NCBI GenBank assembly: GCA_009731375.1
Contig: BJOX01000297.1
Span: 617,630 to 660,389 of the forward strand
Origin: Paulinella micropora
Taxonomy: Eukaryota; Cercozoa; Imbricatea; Euglyphida
Reading direction: 5' to 3'
Length of the DNA: 42,760 nucleotides
Part shown: in pieces, positions 34,190 through 42,760 of the stretch
Layout of the letters: each line of letters starts with the position of its first letter
Position numbering within the stretch: position 1 is the first letter of the stretch
Position numbers and translations under genes: made by a program
The notes under the pieces: generated by a model
Seen by the model: only the letters and a program-made list of their open reading frames with translations
The model's database searches: none
What the model was told of the DNA's origin: nothing

Positions 34190-37100
34190 GGCTTAGGCTT
34201 CCTCAGACTATAGCATCAGATCCAGATCCTGGACATGTGCCTCCATTGGGTCACCGGGGTCAGCCGATCCCAACGCATTGTCAGAACACCAAACAGACAT
34301 AGCAGCAACAGCAACAGCAGGGGCAGATGGGGGCTGTGAAGTGCATGAAGAGCTAGATGCGAGGGTGTTAGCTGAAGAGAAGAACTCGGAGACACTACGC
34401 TGCGCTCCCGAACCCCTCTCTCTAGCCAGGACGTCCACACTGCGCGGACGGCCGCGCCGCGCAACATCAACGTCACTTGGGGGAGAGGGTGGGACAGAAG
34501 CTGATGGAACCTCAGTGAGGTCAATCACCTCCTCGCCCCCATCCTCCACCCCAAGCTCCTCCCTTTTACCCTCCCTAGCAGACCAACACTCAGACACATA
34601 TGATCCAAACAACACATCCAACTTTGGAGGGGGACGCAACGCTGTAACCCCTAACAACGCAGCAAGCCTAAAGTTACTGCGGAAGCGCGACTTCCCCTGA
34701 AAAAGCTTACAAAACAATCGTGATTGATCCACAGGCGACATATCATCCCAACCCTGCCGCACAGAGCCCTCCCGCTCCCGCCCAAGCAACACATCCTCCA
34801 CCACAACCTCACCGCCTACGACCTCACCACCCTCCTCACTCCCTCCATCCCCCTCAGCACCCCCCACAGCCATGCCACCGAGCCTCTGCATACTCAGCAA
34901 CAGCTGCTTACGTCTCCCCTCATGCATGGGGCAATCCCATAAGAAGTGCGCAAGGGACTCATTGACATCATCATGACAACAGAAGCAGCGAGGGGACATG
35001 CCACTGACCAACTTGCTGCGGTACAACCGAAGGCGGTTGTTGCAGCTGAGCAACCTTCTCCGAAGCAGATTATAATGCGCATCATCAAGGGCTACCCATC
35101 TTGGGAACTCCTTAGTTCCAAAGACTTGTCTTAGGATGACTCGCAGGCCATCAGTAAGATCGCTGCCTGCCTCTCGCTTGTCCCACATCAGTTGCTGCAC
35201 CATCTTGACGTCCTGCTGAAGGGCCCACTTGTCCACAGTCGAACACCAACCCTCGAGGTCCTTCTCTGAGCTATTTAGGAGCTCCTGAAGCCCTTGTTGT
35301 AGATCCATTGAGTCCCTGATAGCGCCTTCGGCCTCCGCAGTCCAGTCGGATTTGACTTGAGATGCGATGACAGGAAATCGCTTCTCCGGTAGAACACGCA
35401 GCCGTCCATAGAACTTCAGTTGCGCCGCCCGCCGCAAACGCTCCGCACTCAAAGAGCGCGCCAGAAAGAGTGTAATCCACTTGCTTGTCTTAGGGCTGAT
35501 GCCGAGAATCATCCTCATGGGGCGCAGCATTGCTGCCTCCAGCTTGGTGAGCTGCGATACGGGGGCACGCCAGACATCGAAGGCGTACTTCAGCTTGGCC
35601 CCCACAAGTTGATTCCAGCACATGAGACGATACCTAGCTTGTATCTCACCTGCACACCACAAAGAGTACCAACCTGCGGTGGCGACTTCAGTGACACGCG
35701 TAGCCCGCAGGGCCTGCTCCTTCCACTTCAGGTCGTCGGTGATAACCACTCCCAGGTACTTGTACTGACTGGTGACACAAAGCTTCTGGCCGCGAAACCA
35801 CACCACGGGCTCACCTCGCTCCCTGATACTTGGTCGTTTCGCCTTGCTCGACGTGTAAATGGGCATGATTTCCGTCTTGCCGGGCTTCAAGTTGACTTCC
35901 AGCCGGTAATCTTCCGCGAACTTGGCCACAACATTGACCATCTTCTGGAGCTCGGTGCGACTGTGAGCGATGAGGGCCACGTCGTCCGCGTATAGAAGTG
36001 CCTTGATGTCGTTCAGCCGCTTCACATCCGTGATCTTGAGGGCACTCGCCAGCCGATCACACAGCTCATCCATAAAGACGTTGAAGAGTGTGGGAGAGAG
36101 AGGGGACCCCTGTTGGACGCCTACACCCTCCAGTACTTCGGGGGTGAGTGCTCCATCAACTAGCACTTGCGACGAAGTCTGCTCGTAGCACCTGCGTAGC
36201 GTGCGCCAGAACTTGCCCCTTACACCCAGCTTCCAGAGCCTCTCAAATAGGCCATCTCTCCAAACAGACGGGAAAGCCTTGCGTAGATCGACGAACAGGA
36301 CATACGACTCCCGCTTCTGCTGCTGACGCCCCTTCAACCTCTGCCAAAGGGTAAAGACCTGATCCGTAGTGCGACGCCCCGGGCGGAAGCCTCCCTGCTC
36401 TGGACGTAGCTTATCCGGGCCATCCACGAAGAGCGTTAGACGAGTAGCTAATAAGGACAGATACAGCTTACCAAGGCAACTAATAATCGAGATATCCCTC
36501 CAGTTGTCAGGATCCGTAGGATCCCCACCCTTGGGGATATTGACGATGATTCCCTTGCCCCAAGCTTTTGGAGTCCTCTCGGCTTCTCGAATCCAGTTGA
36601 AGTACTGCGTTAAGTAGCCATTGATGTAGGCGCCGCCATACTTGAGCATCTCGTTCTTCACTTTGTCCTCGCCACAAGCTTTGTGGTTATTCAGGGCACG
36701 TTGCCTTGCAAGGACCTCCTCTTGCGTGAACGGCTTGTCCAGCTCTTCGCAAGTGTCTTCACCTACTTCGTGCTCCTTCATAGCCCGGGCCACCTCATCT
36801 CTGAAGCGATCGTTCCAGTGGAACTGCCGCTTAGCTTCGGCTTCCTCCCACTCCAGCGAGCCTGCTTCTGCACAGCACTCCACCACAACAGCCGCACTTG
36901 CCGGATTTTCCCGTGGCTTCACCGAATTTTTCCGAAATTCCTCCCACCGAGCGACCTTTTCCGGCAGCGTACACGCCAGTGAGCCATCCTCCCTTTGCAC
37001 CGGCGCGGAGACCTTCGTTCTGCGTGCCCCGCCAAGCCGCTTCGCGAGTAGCCAAAAGCGCTTTGAGGATTGCTCGCGTTGACATTTGACCGCTTCTTCC

Positions 37101-39319
37101 TGCACTTGCTTGAAGGAGGCGGACTTCTTGGCCCGAGTTGCCTTCCGAATTTGCTTGCGGAGCCGTAGCCAATTCAGACGGGCTTCCGCATTCGATTCAT
37201 CCCTCCTGTATGCTGCGTAGGCCTCCCGGCGCTGCTGAATGAGCTCCTTTAGCTCCCCGTCGAACCAATTGTTGGTGAAACGGGGTCGTATACATCTGGA
37301 GCCAAGGACCCGGTGCGCCGCCATTCGGAAGGACTGCGCCACTCGCTCGGTGACGTCATCTACCACCCGTTGGCTGTCGGCACCACCCGATAGGTCAAGC
37401 TCAGGCAGCTGATGCACTCCAAGCTTCTGTAGGCAATGCTGGAATACGTCATCGAACTTGTCGCGTAGATAATCCAGCGCTTGCTTCGCAGCGTGATCAT
37501 TACCCGAGACACCAGCACCAATAAGCTTATCAACACGAAAGGACCTGTAAGGTTTCGCAGCCCGCTTTGGCCGGCGCTGGCCGCTCCACGTCAGTTCGGC
37601 CCATACTGCCTTGTGGTCCGTATCAAGATCATCTTCGCATACTCCGAACTTTGCTCCAGATGCCAAGCCAGGCGACGCGCAGATGTAATCGAGGAGGTGC
37701 TTGCCTGTGCCCATGCCGCGCTGCTCACGCCGGGACCACCAGTAGGACCCTTCCACTGGGCACGAGAAGCCGCTCAGATTTCGCAGGCCCGTAGCGACGA
37801 GGACAGCCGCGAGTCTCTTGCCGTTCTCCGAACGTACCGGTGCTCCCTTATCATCGACCTCCCCGTGCTGACCGACGATGCCCTCCTCTTTTCGGCTGCA
37901 TGCCGGCCCGAGCTTCGCGTTGGCATCCGCCACCGTGACCACAAGACCTTTGGCTCCAAAAAAAGCTATAGCTGCCTGCCAGGCCGCATACGCCTCTGAC
38001 GACTCTTCTTCCTGCGTTTCCTGGGGAAAGTAGCCGTTGCCCACATAGATATCCTGAGCGCCGGTAACACCCGAGGCGATACGCAGCCACACTTGCTGCC
38101 GGTGGTCGACGGGGGCTGACACCAGGTTGCAATACGGACCAAGGAAGTTAGCCACCGCGAATAGAACCCCACCCTTGCAGCGATTTTTCTCGCTGACCTC
38201 CGCAGGTTTTCCAAAAATCCGGAATCCATCCAGGCTGCATTTGGAAAGTTGCTTCTTGCCCATGCGGTGCTCCTGAGCCCCGATGACTAGCCAGCCCTCG
38301 TGCTTGTAGAATGATGCCCATTCCGCCGTGCCTACGTTGTCGTATCCCGTTTTACCCTGCCAGTTGTGACTCGCGACGAGTAGCTTGAAGCCGGTATCGA
38401 ACTGCTTGGAGCGGTGCTTCTTGGCTCGTTTCCGGACCCGACGGCCGCGCTTGGCTTCCGCCCTCGTGCTGCCCCCCTCTGCAGGTGCTTGCGCAGGTTG
38501 GTCCCCCACTGCACTGGCCGCCGAATGCAGGGGCACCACATGCACATCAGCACACTCAGACACACACTTAGGTGCATCGGCAGCCAATTCCGAAGACACC
38601 ACCTGCACATCATCGACACATTCTTCATGCAGAGGCAAGACGCGATATCCCGTCGCAGCTTCCTCCTTCCGGACCGCCGCTTCCCCACGCAGATGGATGC
38701 GAATAAGCCTTCGGACACGTTCCCTGTCCCTGAACCTGCGCCCAAGGGCCACATTGACCCCTCTGCCGAAGAATTTGAGATGTTTGAGTTGCTGCAACGC
38801 CGTCTGCCTGCTGTCATCGTCCTCGTAGACCAGCTCCAGGTGACGAGACATTCGCTGGCCTTGCCACTCCATTACCGGGACCACCAGACCAAGACCGCTC
38901 ATTTTGGAGGCGATCTCCTGTAGATTGGCGCGTTCTGAGAGCCCCCAGACAATCAGATTACGCCCGTCCTTGTCGTACCGATCTACCCGCCGGTACCGTC
39001 GAGGCGGCGGTGCCATCTGCCATATAGCGCCGCTCGCCTTATGTTGAAGCGCCGACCCGTGTGCCAGGTTTGGGGAGGAAGGATGAGGCGCAGCTAAGAT
39101 AGCCTCTCCACGTGGTTCAGGAATTCCGTCATATACGCGAGCCCTCATCCTCCCATCCTGGGACATCGGGCCAGAGCCCGTCGAAGAGGCATTCCCACGG
39201 GGATTGTCCAGGTCTTCGGCGATTCTACCTTGTCCCATAAGGGCCACAGTGGTAGCTCCGTGCTTCGCGTATTTGTAATCCATTGAGAGTAGTAGACGGC
39301 CAATGTCGCTGGCCATCAC
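34190..39319 (-). mobile_element. intact LINE (non-LTR retrotransposon)
   Basis: One uninterrupted 1,703-codon frame, an 18-base 3' UTR and an (ATT)n tail. GC-rich compared with its surroundings. The 5' end is not defined; up to about 570 bases (39320-39892) may be 5' UTR. It lies antisense inside the presumed intron before exon 25, since copies of that exon occur on both sides. No target-site duplication could be recognised among the SSRs. Confidence 0.9.
34208..39319 (-). CDS. LINE polyprotein: ORF1-like domain, endonuclease, RT
   Basis: 1,703 aa. Residues 1-300: a Ser/Pro/Arg-rich leader, then an RRM-like or L1-ORF1-like segment (NLIVWGLSE near 121) and a basic linker (RGRRVRKRAKKHRSK near 292). 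Residues 311-580: apurinic-type endonuclease, with SHNWQG near 317, AQEHR near 348, ADANA near 464 and DTDHKAVWAEL near 566 (His 569). Residues 915-1200: reverse transcriptase, with EQGGFRPGRRTTDQ, block FVDLRKAF (Asp 1011), QGSPLSPTLFN and catalytic YADD (1110-1113). Residues 1445-1463: Cys-x2-Cys-x9-His-x4-Cys knuckle of the type found after LINE RTs. No RNase H seen. All catalytic residues present and no stops, so it may be active. Such proteins nick target DNA and prime reverse transcription in the nucleus. Met 1-2 is taken as the start; a longer N-terminus is not excluded. Confidence 0.92.
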   Translation of the reverse strand: MMASDIGRLLLSMDYKYAKHGATTVALMGQGRIAEDLDNPRGNASSTGSGPMSQDGRMRARVYDGIPEPRGEAILAAPHPSSPNLAHGSALQHKASGAIWQMAPPPRRYRRVDRYDKDGRNLIVWGLSERANLQEIASKMSGLGLVVPVMEWQGQRMSRHLELVYEDDDSRQTALQQLKHLKFFGRGVNVALGRRFRDRERVRRLIRIHLRGEAAVRKEEAATGYRVLPLHEECVDDVQVVSSELAADAPKCVSECADVHVVPLHSAASAVGDQPAQAPAEGGSTRAEAKRGRRVRKRAKKHRSKQFDTGFKLLVASHNWQGKTGYDNVGTAEWASFYKHEGWLVIGAQEHRMGKKQLSKCSLDGFRIFGKPAEVSEKNRCKGGVLFAVANFLGPYCNLVSAPVDHRQQVWLRIASGVTGAQDIYVGNGYFPQETQEEESSEAYAAWQAAIAFFGAKGLVVTVADANAKLGPACSRKEEGIVGQHGEVDDKGAPVRSENGKRLAAVLVATGLRNLSGFSCPVEGSYWWSRREQRGMGTGKHLLDYICASPGLASGAKFGVCEDDLDTDHKAVWAELTWSGQRRPKRAAKPYRSFRVDKLIGAGVSGNDHAAKQALDYLRDKFDDVFQHCLQKLGVHQLPELDLSGGADSQRVVDDVTERVAQSFRMAAHRVLGSRCIRPRFTNNWFDGELKELIQQRREAYAAYRRDESNAEARLNWLRLRKQIRKATRAKKSASFKQVQEEAVKCQREQSSKRFWLLAKRLGGARRTKVSAPVQREDGSLACTLPEKVARWEEFRKNSVKPRENPASAAVVVECCAEAGSLEWEEAEAKRQFHWNDRFRDEVARAMKEHEVGEDTCEELDKPFTQEEVLARQRALNNHKACGEDKVKNEMLKYGGAYINGYLTQYFNWIREAERTPKAWGKGIIVNIPKGGDPTDPDNWRDISIISCLGKLYLSLLATRLTLFVDGPDKLRPEQGGFRPGRRTTDQVFTLWQRLKGRQQQKRESYVLFVDLRKAFPSVWRDGLFERLWKLGVRGKFWRTLRRCYEQTSSQVLVDGALTPEVLEGVGVQQGSPLSPTLFNVFMDELCDRLASALKITDVKRLNDIKALLYADDVALIAHSRTELQKMVNVVAKFAEDYRLEVNLKPGKTEIMPIYTSSKAKRPSIRERGEPVVWFRGQKLCVTSQYKYLGVVITDDLKWKEQALRATRVTEVATAGWYSLWCAGEIQARYRLMCWNQLVGAKLKYAFDVWRAPVSQLTKLEAAMLRPMRMILGISPKTSKWITLFLARSLSAERLRRAAQLKFYGRLRVLPEKRFPVIASQVKSDWTAEAEGAIRDSMDLQQGLQELLNSSEKDLEGWCSTVDKWALQQDVKMVQQLMWDKREAGSDLTDGLRVILRQVFGTKEFPRWVALDDAHYNLLRRRLLSCNNRLRLYRSKLVSGMSPRCFCCHDDVNESLAHFLWDCPMHEGRRKQLLLSMQRLGGMAVGGAEGDGGSEEGGEVVGGEVVVEDVLLGREREGSVRQGWDDMSPVDQSRLFCKLFQGKSRFRSNFRLAALLGVTALRPPPKLDVLFGSYVSECWSAREGKREELGVEDGGEEVIDLTEVPSASVPPSPPSDVDVARRGRPRSVDVLARERGSGAQRSVSEFFSSANTLASSSSCTSQPPSAPAVAVAAMSVWCSDNALGSADPGDPMEAHVQDLDLML

Positions 39320-39892
39320 CGCCGCGCCTCTTTACGCCGAGGAAAGCGCCCGTCCATGCAAATAGCATCGGCGGTATCTGCAACACACACTACACGCATT
39401 TCCGCCGGTGTCACTGGACGCTGCCGCGTCGCTTCGTGCCCTTCGGCGCCCGCCAGCACCCCCAGCGTCGCCAGAACCTGCCTCACGCACTACACACACT
39501 CTCCATCGCATCGCCAACGCCTCTACTCTCATGCCTTATGGACTTTCAGCTGCTCCTAACAATACACATCATGAGGTACGGGTGTCCCCGAGTGGAGCCA
39601 GATCGGACGGCGTGCCGCTGAAACTCCTTCCCCCACGTGGGTATAGAAGGCGCGAACCTAGCGGTACCTATAGGGTCTTACAGACAAGTATAGTAATCCC
39701 AGCCGAAGCTGCTCAGTTAGAAATGCAACGGTGGAGGGTGTGAATGCATGGGGCAAGGCACGGCAACGCAGCAAGGCACTGGCAAGGCATTGGGACCGAC
39801 TGAAGCCCCTCTCCAACGTGCGCTCATCATGTGTTCCAGTTAGGCAACCCCGAAGAAGCGAAGATAGGGAGGAGACAAAACCCAGATAGGAT
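39320..39892 (-). other. sequence upstream of the LINE, possible 5' UTR
   Basis: Non-repetitive and moderately GC-rich, continuous in composition with the LINE. Short frames on the + strand here show no family signature. An internal promoter is expected for a LINE but I cannot point to one. Confidence 0.4.
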
Positions 39893-39980
39893 GAAGATAG
39901 GATTAACATGAAGCCGAAATGGAGCCGAGTTGGAACAGGTCAACTCAGCCCCATCTCGGCTCAATGTGAATCCTATCTTC
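39893..39980. mobile_element. 88-bp foldback (hairpin) repeat
   Basis: Arms GAAGATAGGATTAACAT and ATGTGAATCCTATCTTC, continuing inwards through GCCGA/TCGGC and CGAGTTG/CAACTC around a short loop. Looks like a small foldback element or the fused ends of one. Confidence 0.75.
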
Positions 39981-40307
39981 AACCCATCTCGGTACTGTTT
40001 CCTCCGAATGCTCACCTCAACAAGATCACCAAACCGGAACTGGAAGCCCCCAGGCATTTACTCGGCAGGAAATTCGGCGAAAATGGGCTAACCAGGAAAC
40101 CAGACCCAAACCAACAGCCAAGAAAAACGAGCCAACCAACAATCCAACAGACAACCCCACAACCTGCCTGGCCGAACCCCTACCGAGTAAATGCCCAGTT
40201 GAGAGTTGCGCATATCCCGGTGACCGCCCTCCCCAAGCGGTCACCTTCGTGGGGAGAGGCCCAACCACCTCCTCTTCCCATGGAGTGCCATCTTGTGCAC
40301 CCCTCCA

Positions 40308-40308
<1 letters not shown>
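39981..40308. other. unique sequence with further inverted repeats
   Basis: A 13-base inverted repeat GGCATTTACTCGG (40053) / CCGAGTAAATGCC (40183) encloses about 117 bases. A hairpin GGTGACCGC / GCGGTCACC with a 9-base loop lies at 40219-40245. No gene recognised. Confidence 0.6.
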
Positions 40309-40357
<49 letters not shown>

Positions 40358-40588
40358 GTGCTTCTCTGTCAATGGCTGATGCAAATCTGCACATGCGCCT
40401 CCATCGTCTCACCCGTGAGGGGAGTACGAAGAATTGACGATAGGCTCTAATGACACCCCCGCACGGGCAGTTCCAACACTTCCAGATAGACCGGTATGTT
40501 CAATGAAAATACTGGTGGCACCGACTGGAATCGAACTGGCGACAGGGCCCAGATGGTAGAACTTGACCACTGGGCTATCACGGTGTCC

Positions 40589-40589
<1 letters not shown>
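40309..40589 (-). mobile_element. tRNA-derived SINE with (ATT)n tail
   Basis: On the minus strand it starts GGACACCGTG, has a box A-like TAGCCCAGTGG and a box B-like AGTTCGATTCC, the two internal RNA polymerase III promoter elements of tRNA genes. It then continues through about 190 bases to ATGGAGGCGCATGTGCAG and an (ATT)n tail at 40309-40357. The cloverleaf is degenerate, so this is a retroposon and not a functional tRNA. (AAT)n also lies at its 5' side (40590-40691). Confidence 0.75.
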
Positions 40590-40664
<75 letters not shown>

Positions 40665-40691
40665 TAATAATAATAATAATAGTAATAATAA
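40590..40691. repeat. (AAT)n array
   Basis: About 100 bases of AAT with few interruptions, next to the SINE head; possibly the tail of another retroposon into which the SINE inserted. Confidence 0.93.
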
Positions 40692-40707
40692 ATCTCTCTG
40701 CGTGTAG

Positions 40708-40799
40708 TGTGGGTGCCAGTCTGCCTCGGCGCGAGCCCATTGTGCCTGTCCCAACGCGCAGCATGGAAGACCTGAGCATGGAAGAACAACGCATTTTAG
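40708..40799 (+). CDS. exon 25, complete copy
   Basis: Acceptor GCGTGTAG at 40706-40707 and donor GTATGT at 40800, the start of the hexamer array. One leading base, 30 open codons beginning VGASLPRREPIVPVPTRS and ending DLSMEEQRIL, plus one base. Seven partial copies in the window mark it as part of the same type of gene. Its link to exon 24 is not proven by phase because the end of exon 24 is unclear. Confidence 0.6.
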
Positions 40800-41030
40800 G
40801 TATGTCAATGTCAATGTCCATGTCAATGTCAATGTCAATGTCAATGTCAATGTCCATGTCAATGTCAATGTCAATGTCAATGTCAATGTCAATGTCCATG
40901 TCAATGTCCATGTCAATGTCAATGTCTATGTCAATGTTGTGCATGTAAATTAATGTAATGTAATTTAATGTAATGTAATTTAATGTAATGTAGTGTAATG
41001 TAATGCATGTTTACCCGTTGCGACACCCTC
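40800..41030. repeat. (TCAATG)n hexamers and (TAATG)n pentamers
   Basis: TCAATG/TCCATG hexamers to about 40935, then TAATG-type repeats to about 41005. Confidence 0.93.
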
Positions 41031-41630
41031 AAATATCACGTATTTCAGAACAGTTGAAACGAGTTTTTCAAACGAGTTGATGCAAAATGTTTGTTGTTTG
41101 ATTATGGTTGAGAGCATGAAAGCAAGAACAACAGCAGCAGCAACAACAGCAACAAGAACAAGAACAAGAACAACAACAAGAACAACAACAACAGCAAGAA
41201 CACTAACGACAACAACGACAACGACAACGACAGCGACAACAACAACAACAGCAGCAGCAACAACAACAACAACAACAACAACAACAGCAACAACAGCAAC
41301 AGCAACAACAACAACAACAAGAACAACAAGAACAACAACAGCAGCAGCAGCAGCAACAAAACAACAACAATAACAACAACAACAACAACAAAACAACAAC
41401 AAAACAACAATAACAACAACAATAACAACAACAATAACAACAACAACAACAAGAACAACAACAAGAACAACAGCAACAACAACAGCAACAACAACAGCAA
41501 CAACAACAGCAACAAGGACAAGAACAACAACAACAGCACAACAGCAATAACAGCAACAAGAACAACAACAACAACAAAACAACAACAACAACAACAACAA
41601 CAACTACAACAGCAACAACAACAACAACAA
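41031..41630 (+). repeat. (CAA)n triplet array
   Basis: Mostly AAC/CAA with GAA and CAG variants from 41126, preceded by 75 bases of unique sequence after ATTTCAG (41049). The frame from there is open into the array (TVETSFSNELMQNVCC then Thr/Ala-rich), so an exon reading into the triplets is conceivable. All three frames of such triplets are naturally open, so this is weak evidence. Confidence 0.8.
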
Positions 41631-41738
41631 GAAGAAGAGCAATTTATCATAGGTATATCGGATTCATATGCATTTCTATATTTCTTCCGATCCCAACACG
41701 CACTATGAACGATCTCAGCATAGAACAAGGCATCTTAG
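41631..41738 (+). CDS. two further exon 25 copies
   Basis: 41631-41652 (GAAGAAGAGCAATTTATCATAG then GTATAT) resembles the end of exon 25 with its donor. 41682-41738 reads PIPTRTMNDLSIEQGIL in the exon frame with a GTATGT donor (41739) and no stop; its differences are silent or conservative. The second has no clear acceptor. Could be a paralogous exon or a fading copy. Confidence 0.45.
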
Positions 41739-42150
41739 GTATGTAGCCTAAATATTTCTGTTGCAACTTCCATGCAAAGTGGAGAAGTGACTTCAAGCGC
41801 TGCGTGCTTCGCCGTCAACCGCGCCAAAATGCCTGTCAAAACGCGGCATCGGGATCTGGTTCAGCCCTTTTTTTTCATGGGCAAGTTTCCGGGAAATAAT
41901 GTTTTCCAAAGACTCGACTTGTGTTGGGCTCGTTGTGACCAGAGGGTTGTTTTTGGATTCTTTGTGTTTCCAGGCCCGTTCGACACCACCCAGATTTTCC
42001 GGGTTCTGGGTGTGAAAGTGGCACCACAGGCCAGGCTTTTCAGAGAGCATATCCAGAAAGTGGCACCAGAAACCCGGAATTCTGGGTGGTTAGAACAACT
42101 CTCAGCCTGTGTCATGGCTCTCTCAAAACAACTTCTTTCAAACTGCTCAA
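41739..42150. other. unique sequence with a foldback repeat
   Basis: Inverted repeat ACCACCCAGATTTTCCGGG (from 41985) and CCCGGAATTCTGGGTGGT (to 42090), enclosing about 55 bases, with a directly repeated GTGGCACCA. A 162-codon + frame crosses it but shows no known domain. Confidence 0.6.
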
Positions 42151-42167
42151 TTATCTATCTTATCTAT

Positions 42168-42198
<31 letters not shown>

Positions 42199-42358
42199 CC
42201 GGTCGTGACGTCCCAGCTGTACGCATATATCTGTTTCTACCCACGATTTCATTGTTCTAAAATATCATTTATTTGAGCAGTGTGAAAGAACAATGAAATA
42301 ATTGTGGGTAGAACAGACATATGCGTACAGCTGCGACTTCATGACAGATAGATAGATG
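42151..42358. mobile_element. long inverted repeat with SSR arms
   Basis: Arms of about 55 bases: GTCGTGACGTCCCAGCTGTA onward (42202-42258) and its complement ending GTACAGCTGCGACTTCATGAC (42288-42344), with a 30-base loop. The arms extend outward into (CTAT)n and (GATA)n respectively, so the repeat pairs even through the SSRs. Confidence 0.8.
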
Positions 42359-42720
42359 AAATATCGACTAATGTCAGAAAAAAGGAGCTTCTGATTTCGT
42401 CAACCAAGGAAGTCTGTGGATAAAGTATTAACCCGATGCCCAGCTGAGCCGTGATGTTTGCACGGAAGGGACTGATACAGGCGATACCAAAGCTCCCTAG
42501 TACCAGGCGGGGCCAGGGCTCGTTCCATAAGCGCCCCTTGCAGAACGAGCTCCCACCTCCATTACAGAGGGCCCAGATAGCAGATGGAGTTTCGAGACTG
42601 TTCGACAGTCTAGTATAAACCGACAGAGCACTGTGGGTTTTATTCCGGGCTCAACAAGCGAGAATGGGCACCCTGAGGGAACAGGATTGTGCTTCCCGTC
42701 GCTATTTCGGCATATGACTT
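42359..42720 (-). repeat. dispersed structured repeat, copy C (inverted)
   Basis: Reverse complement of copies A and B over the full about 362 bp, with scattered differences (for example AGAATGGGCACC where A has the complement of GGTGCCCTTTCT). It abuts GATAGATAGATG, the complement of the CATCTATC tail seen in A and B. It lies 29 kb away in opposite orientation, which shows the repeat moves independently of the exon 8 duplication. Confidence 0.85.
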
Positions 42721-42760
42721 ATAGGCGTATGGCTAGGCACACATAAGGCACCCCACCACG

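Noticed and set aside
40506-40589. Functional tRNA gene on the minus strand
   Set aside because: Box A and box B are present but the acceptor and T stems do not pair properly, and the sequence continues into a SINE body with a tail.
41772-42260. 162-codon + strand frame
   Set aside because: It runs through the foldback repeat and ends in (CTAT)n translation; no domain or splice support.

Overview
The window looks like nuclear DNA of a eukaryote, most likely a microbial one. It contains spliced, intron-rich coding sequence, a non-LTR retrotransposon, SINE-like retroposons and a very large load of simple-sequence repeats (SSRs). There are three assembly gaps (11878-12756, 24467-24733, 28171-28386). 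The style (tiny exons, SSR introns, mostly GT donors with a loose consensus) would suit an alveolate alga such as a chromerid or dinoflagellate, but nothing here is diagnostic and I hold that weakly. Most long open frames are SSRs read as Tyr-Ile-His-Thr, Ser-Ile-Tyr-Leu or similar, and are not genes.

Layout. 1-2925: (AG)n, then a 2.7 kb (ATGT)n array with higher-order structure. 2926-3860: unique sequence with what looks like the last two exons of an upstream + strand gene (stop at 3713). 3868-5510: (GTT)n, (CTAT)n and (CTAC)n. 6002-28501: a + strand gene that is almost invisible at first sight. It starts with a signal-peptide exon (ATG 6002) and continues through about 20 exons of 35-120 nt plus one 388-nt Thr/Pro-rich exon. 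The exons total 1,520 nt and the frame stays open across 19 junctions. Introns are almost entirely SSR. Further exons probably continue to 32591 and, beyond an intron loaded with transposons, at 40708-40799 and 41682-41738. The product is not recognised; it looks secreted or surface-exposed, with a mucin-like segment.

Many exons are preceded or followed by truncated or diverged copies of themselves, each running directly into an SSR in register. So SSR growth and exon-edge duplication seem to be one process. The SSRs also fit splicing: pyrimidine-rich arrays (CTAT, CTAC, TC, CTTT) tend to lie before acceptors, and GTAT-type arrays after donors.

34099-39319 holds an intact LINE on the minus strand (1,703 codons; endonuclease, reverse transcriptase, zinc knuckle) with an (ATT)n tail. 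40309-40589 holds a tRNA-derived SINE whose 3' end resembles that of the LINE. A second retroposon family carries (TATC)n tails (30833-31285, 31538-31754, 32692-32826, 18665-18716). A third, about 365-bp structured repeat occurs at 12981-13343, 13589-13955 and inverted at 42359-42720. Several long hairpins (21745, 22180, 39893, 41985, 42202) look like foldback elements.
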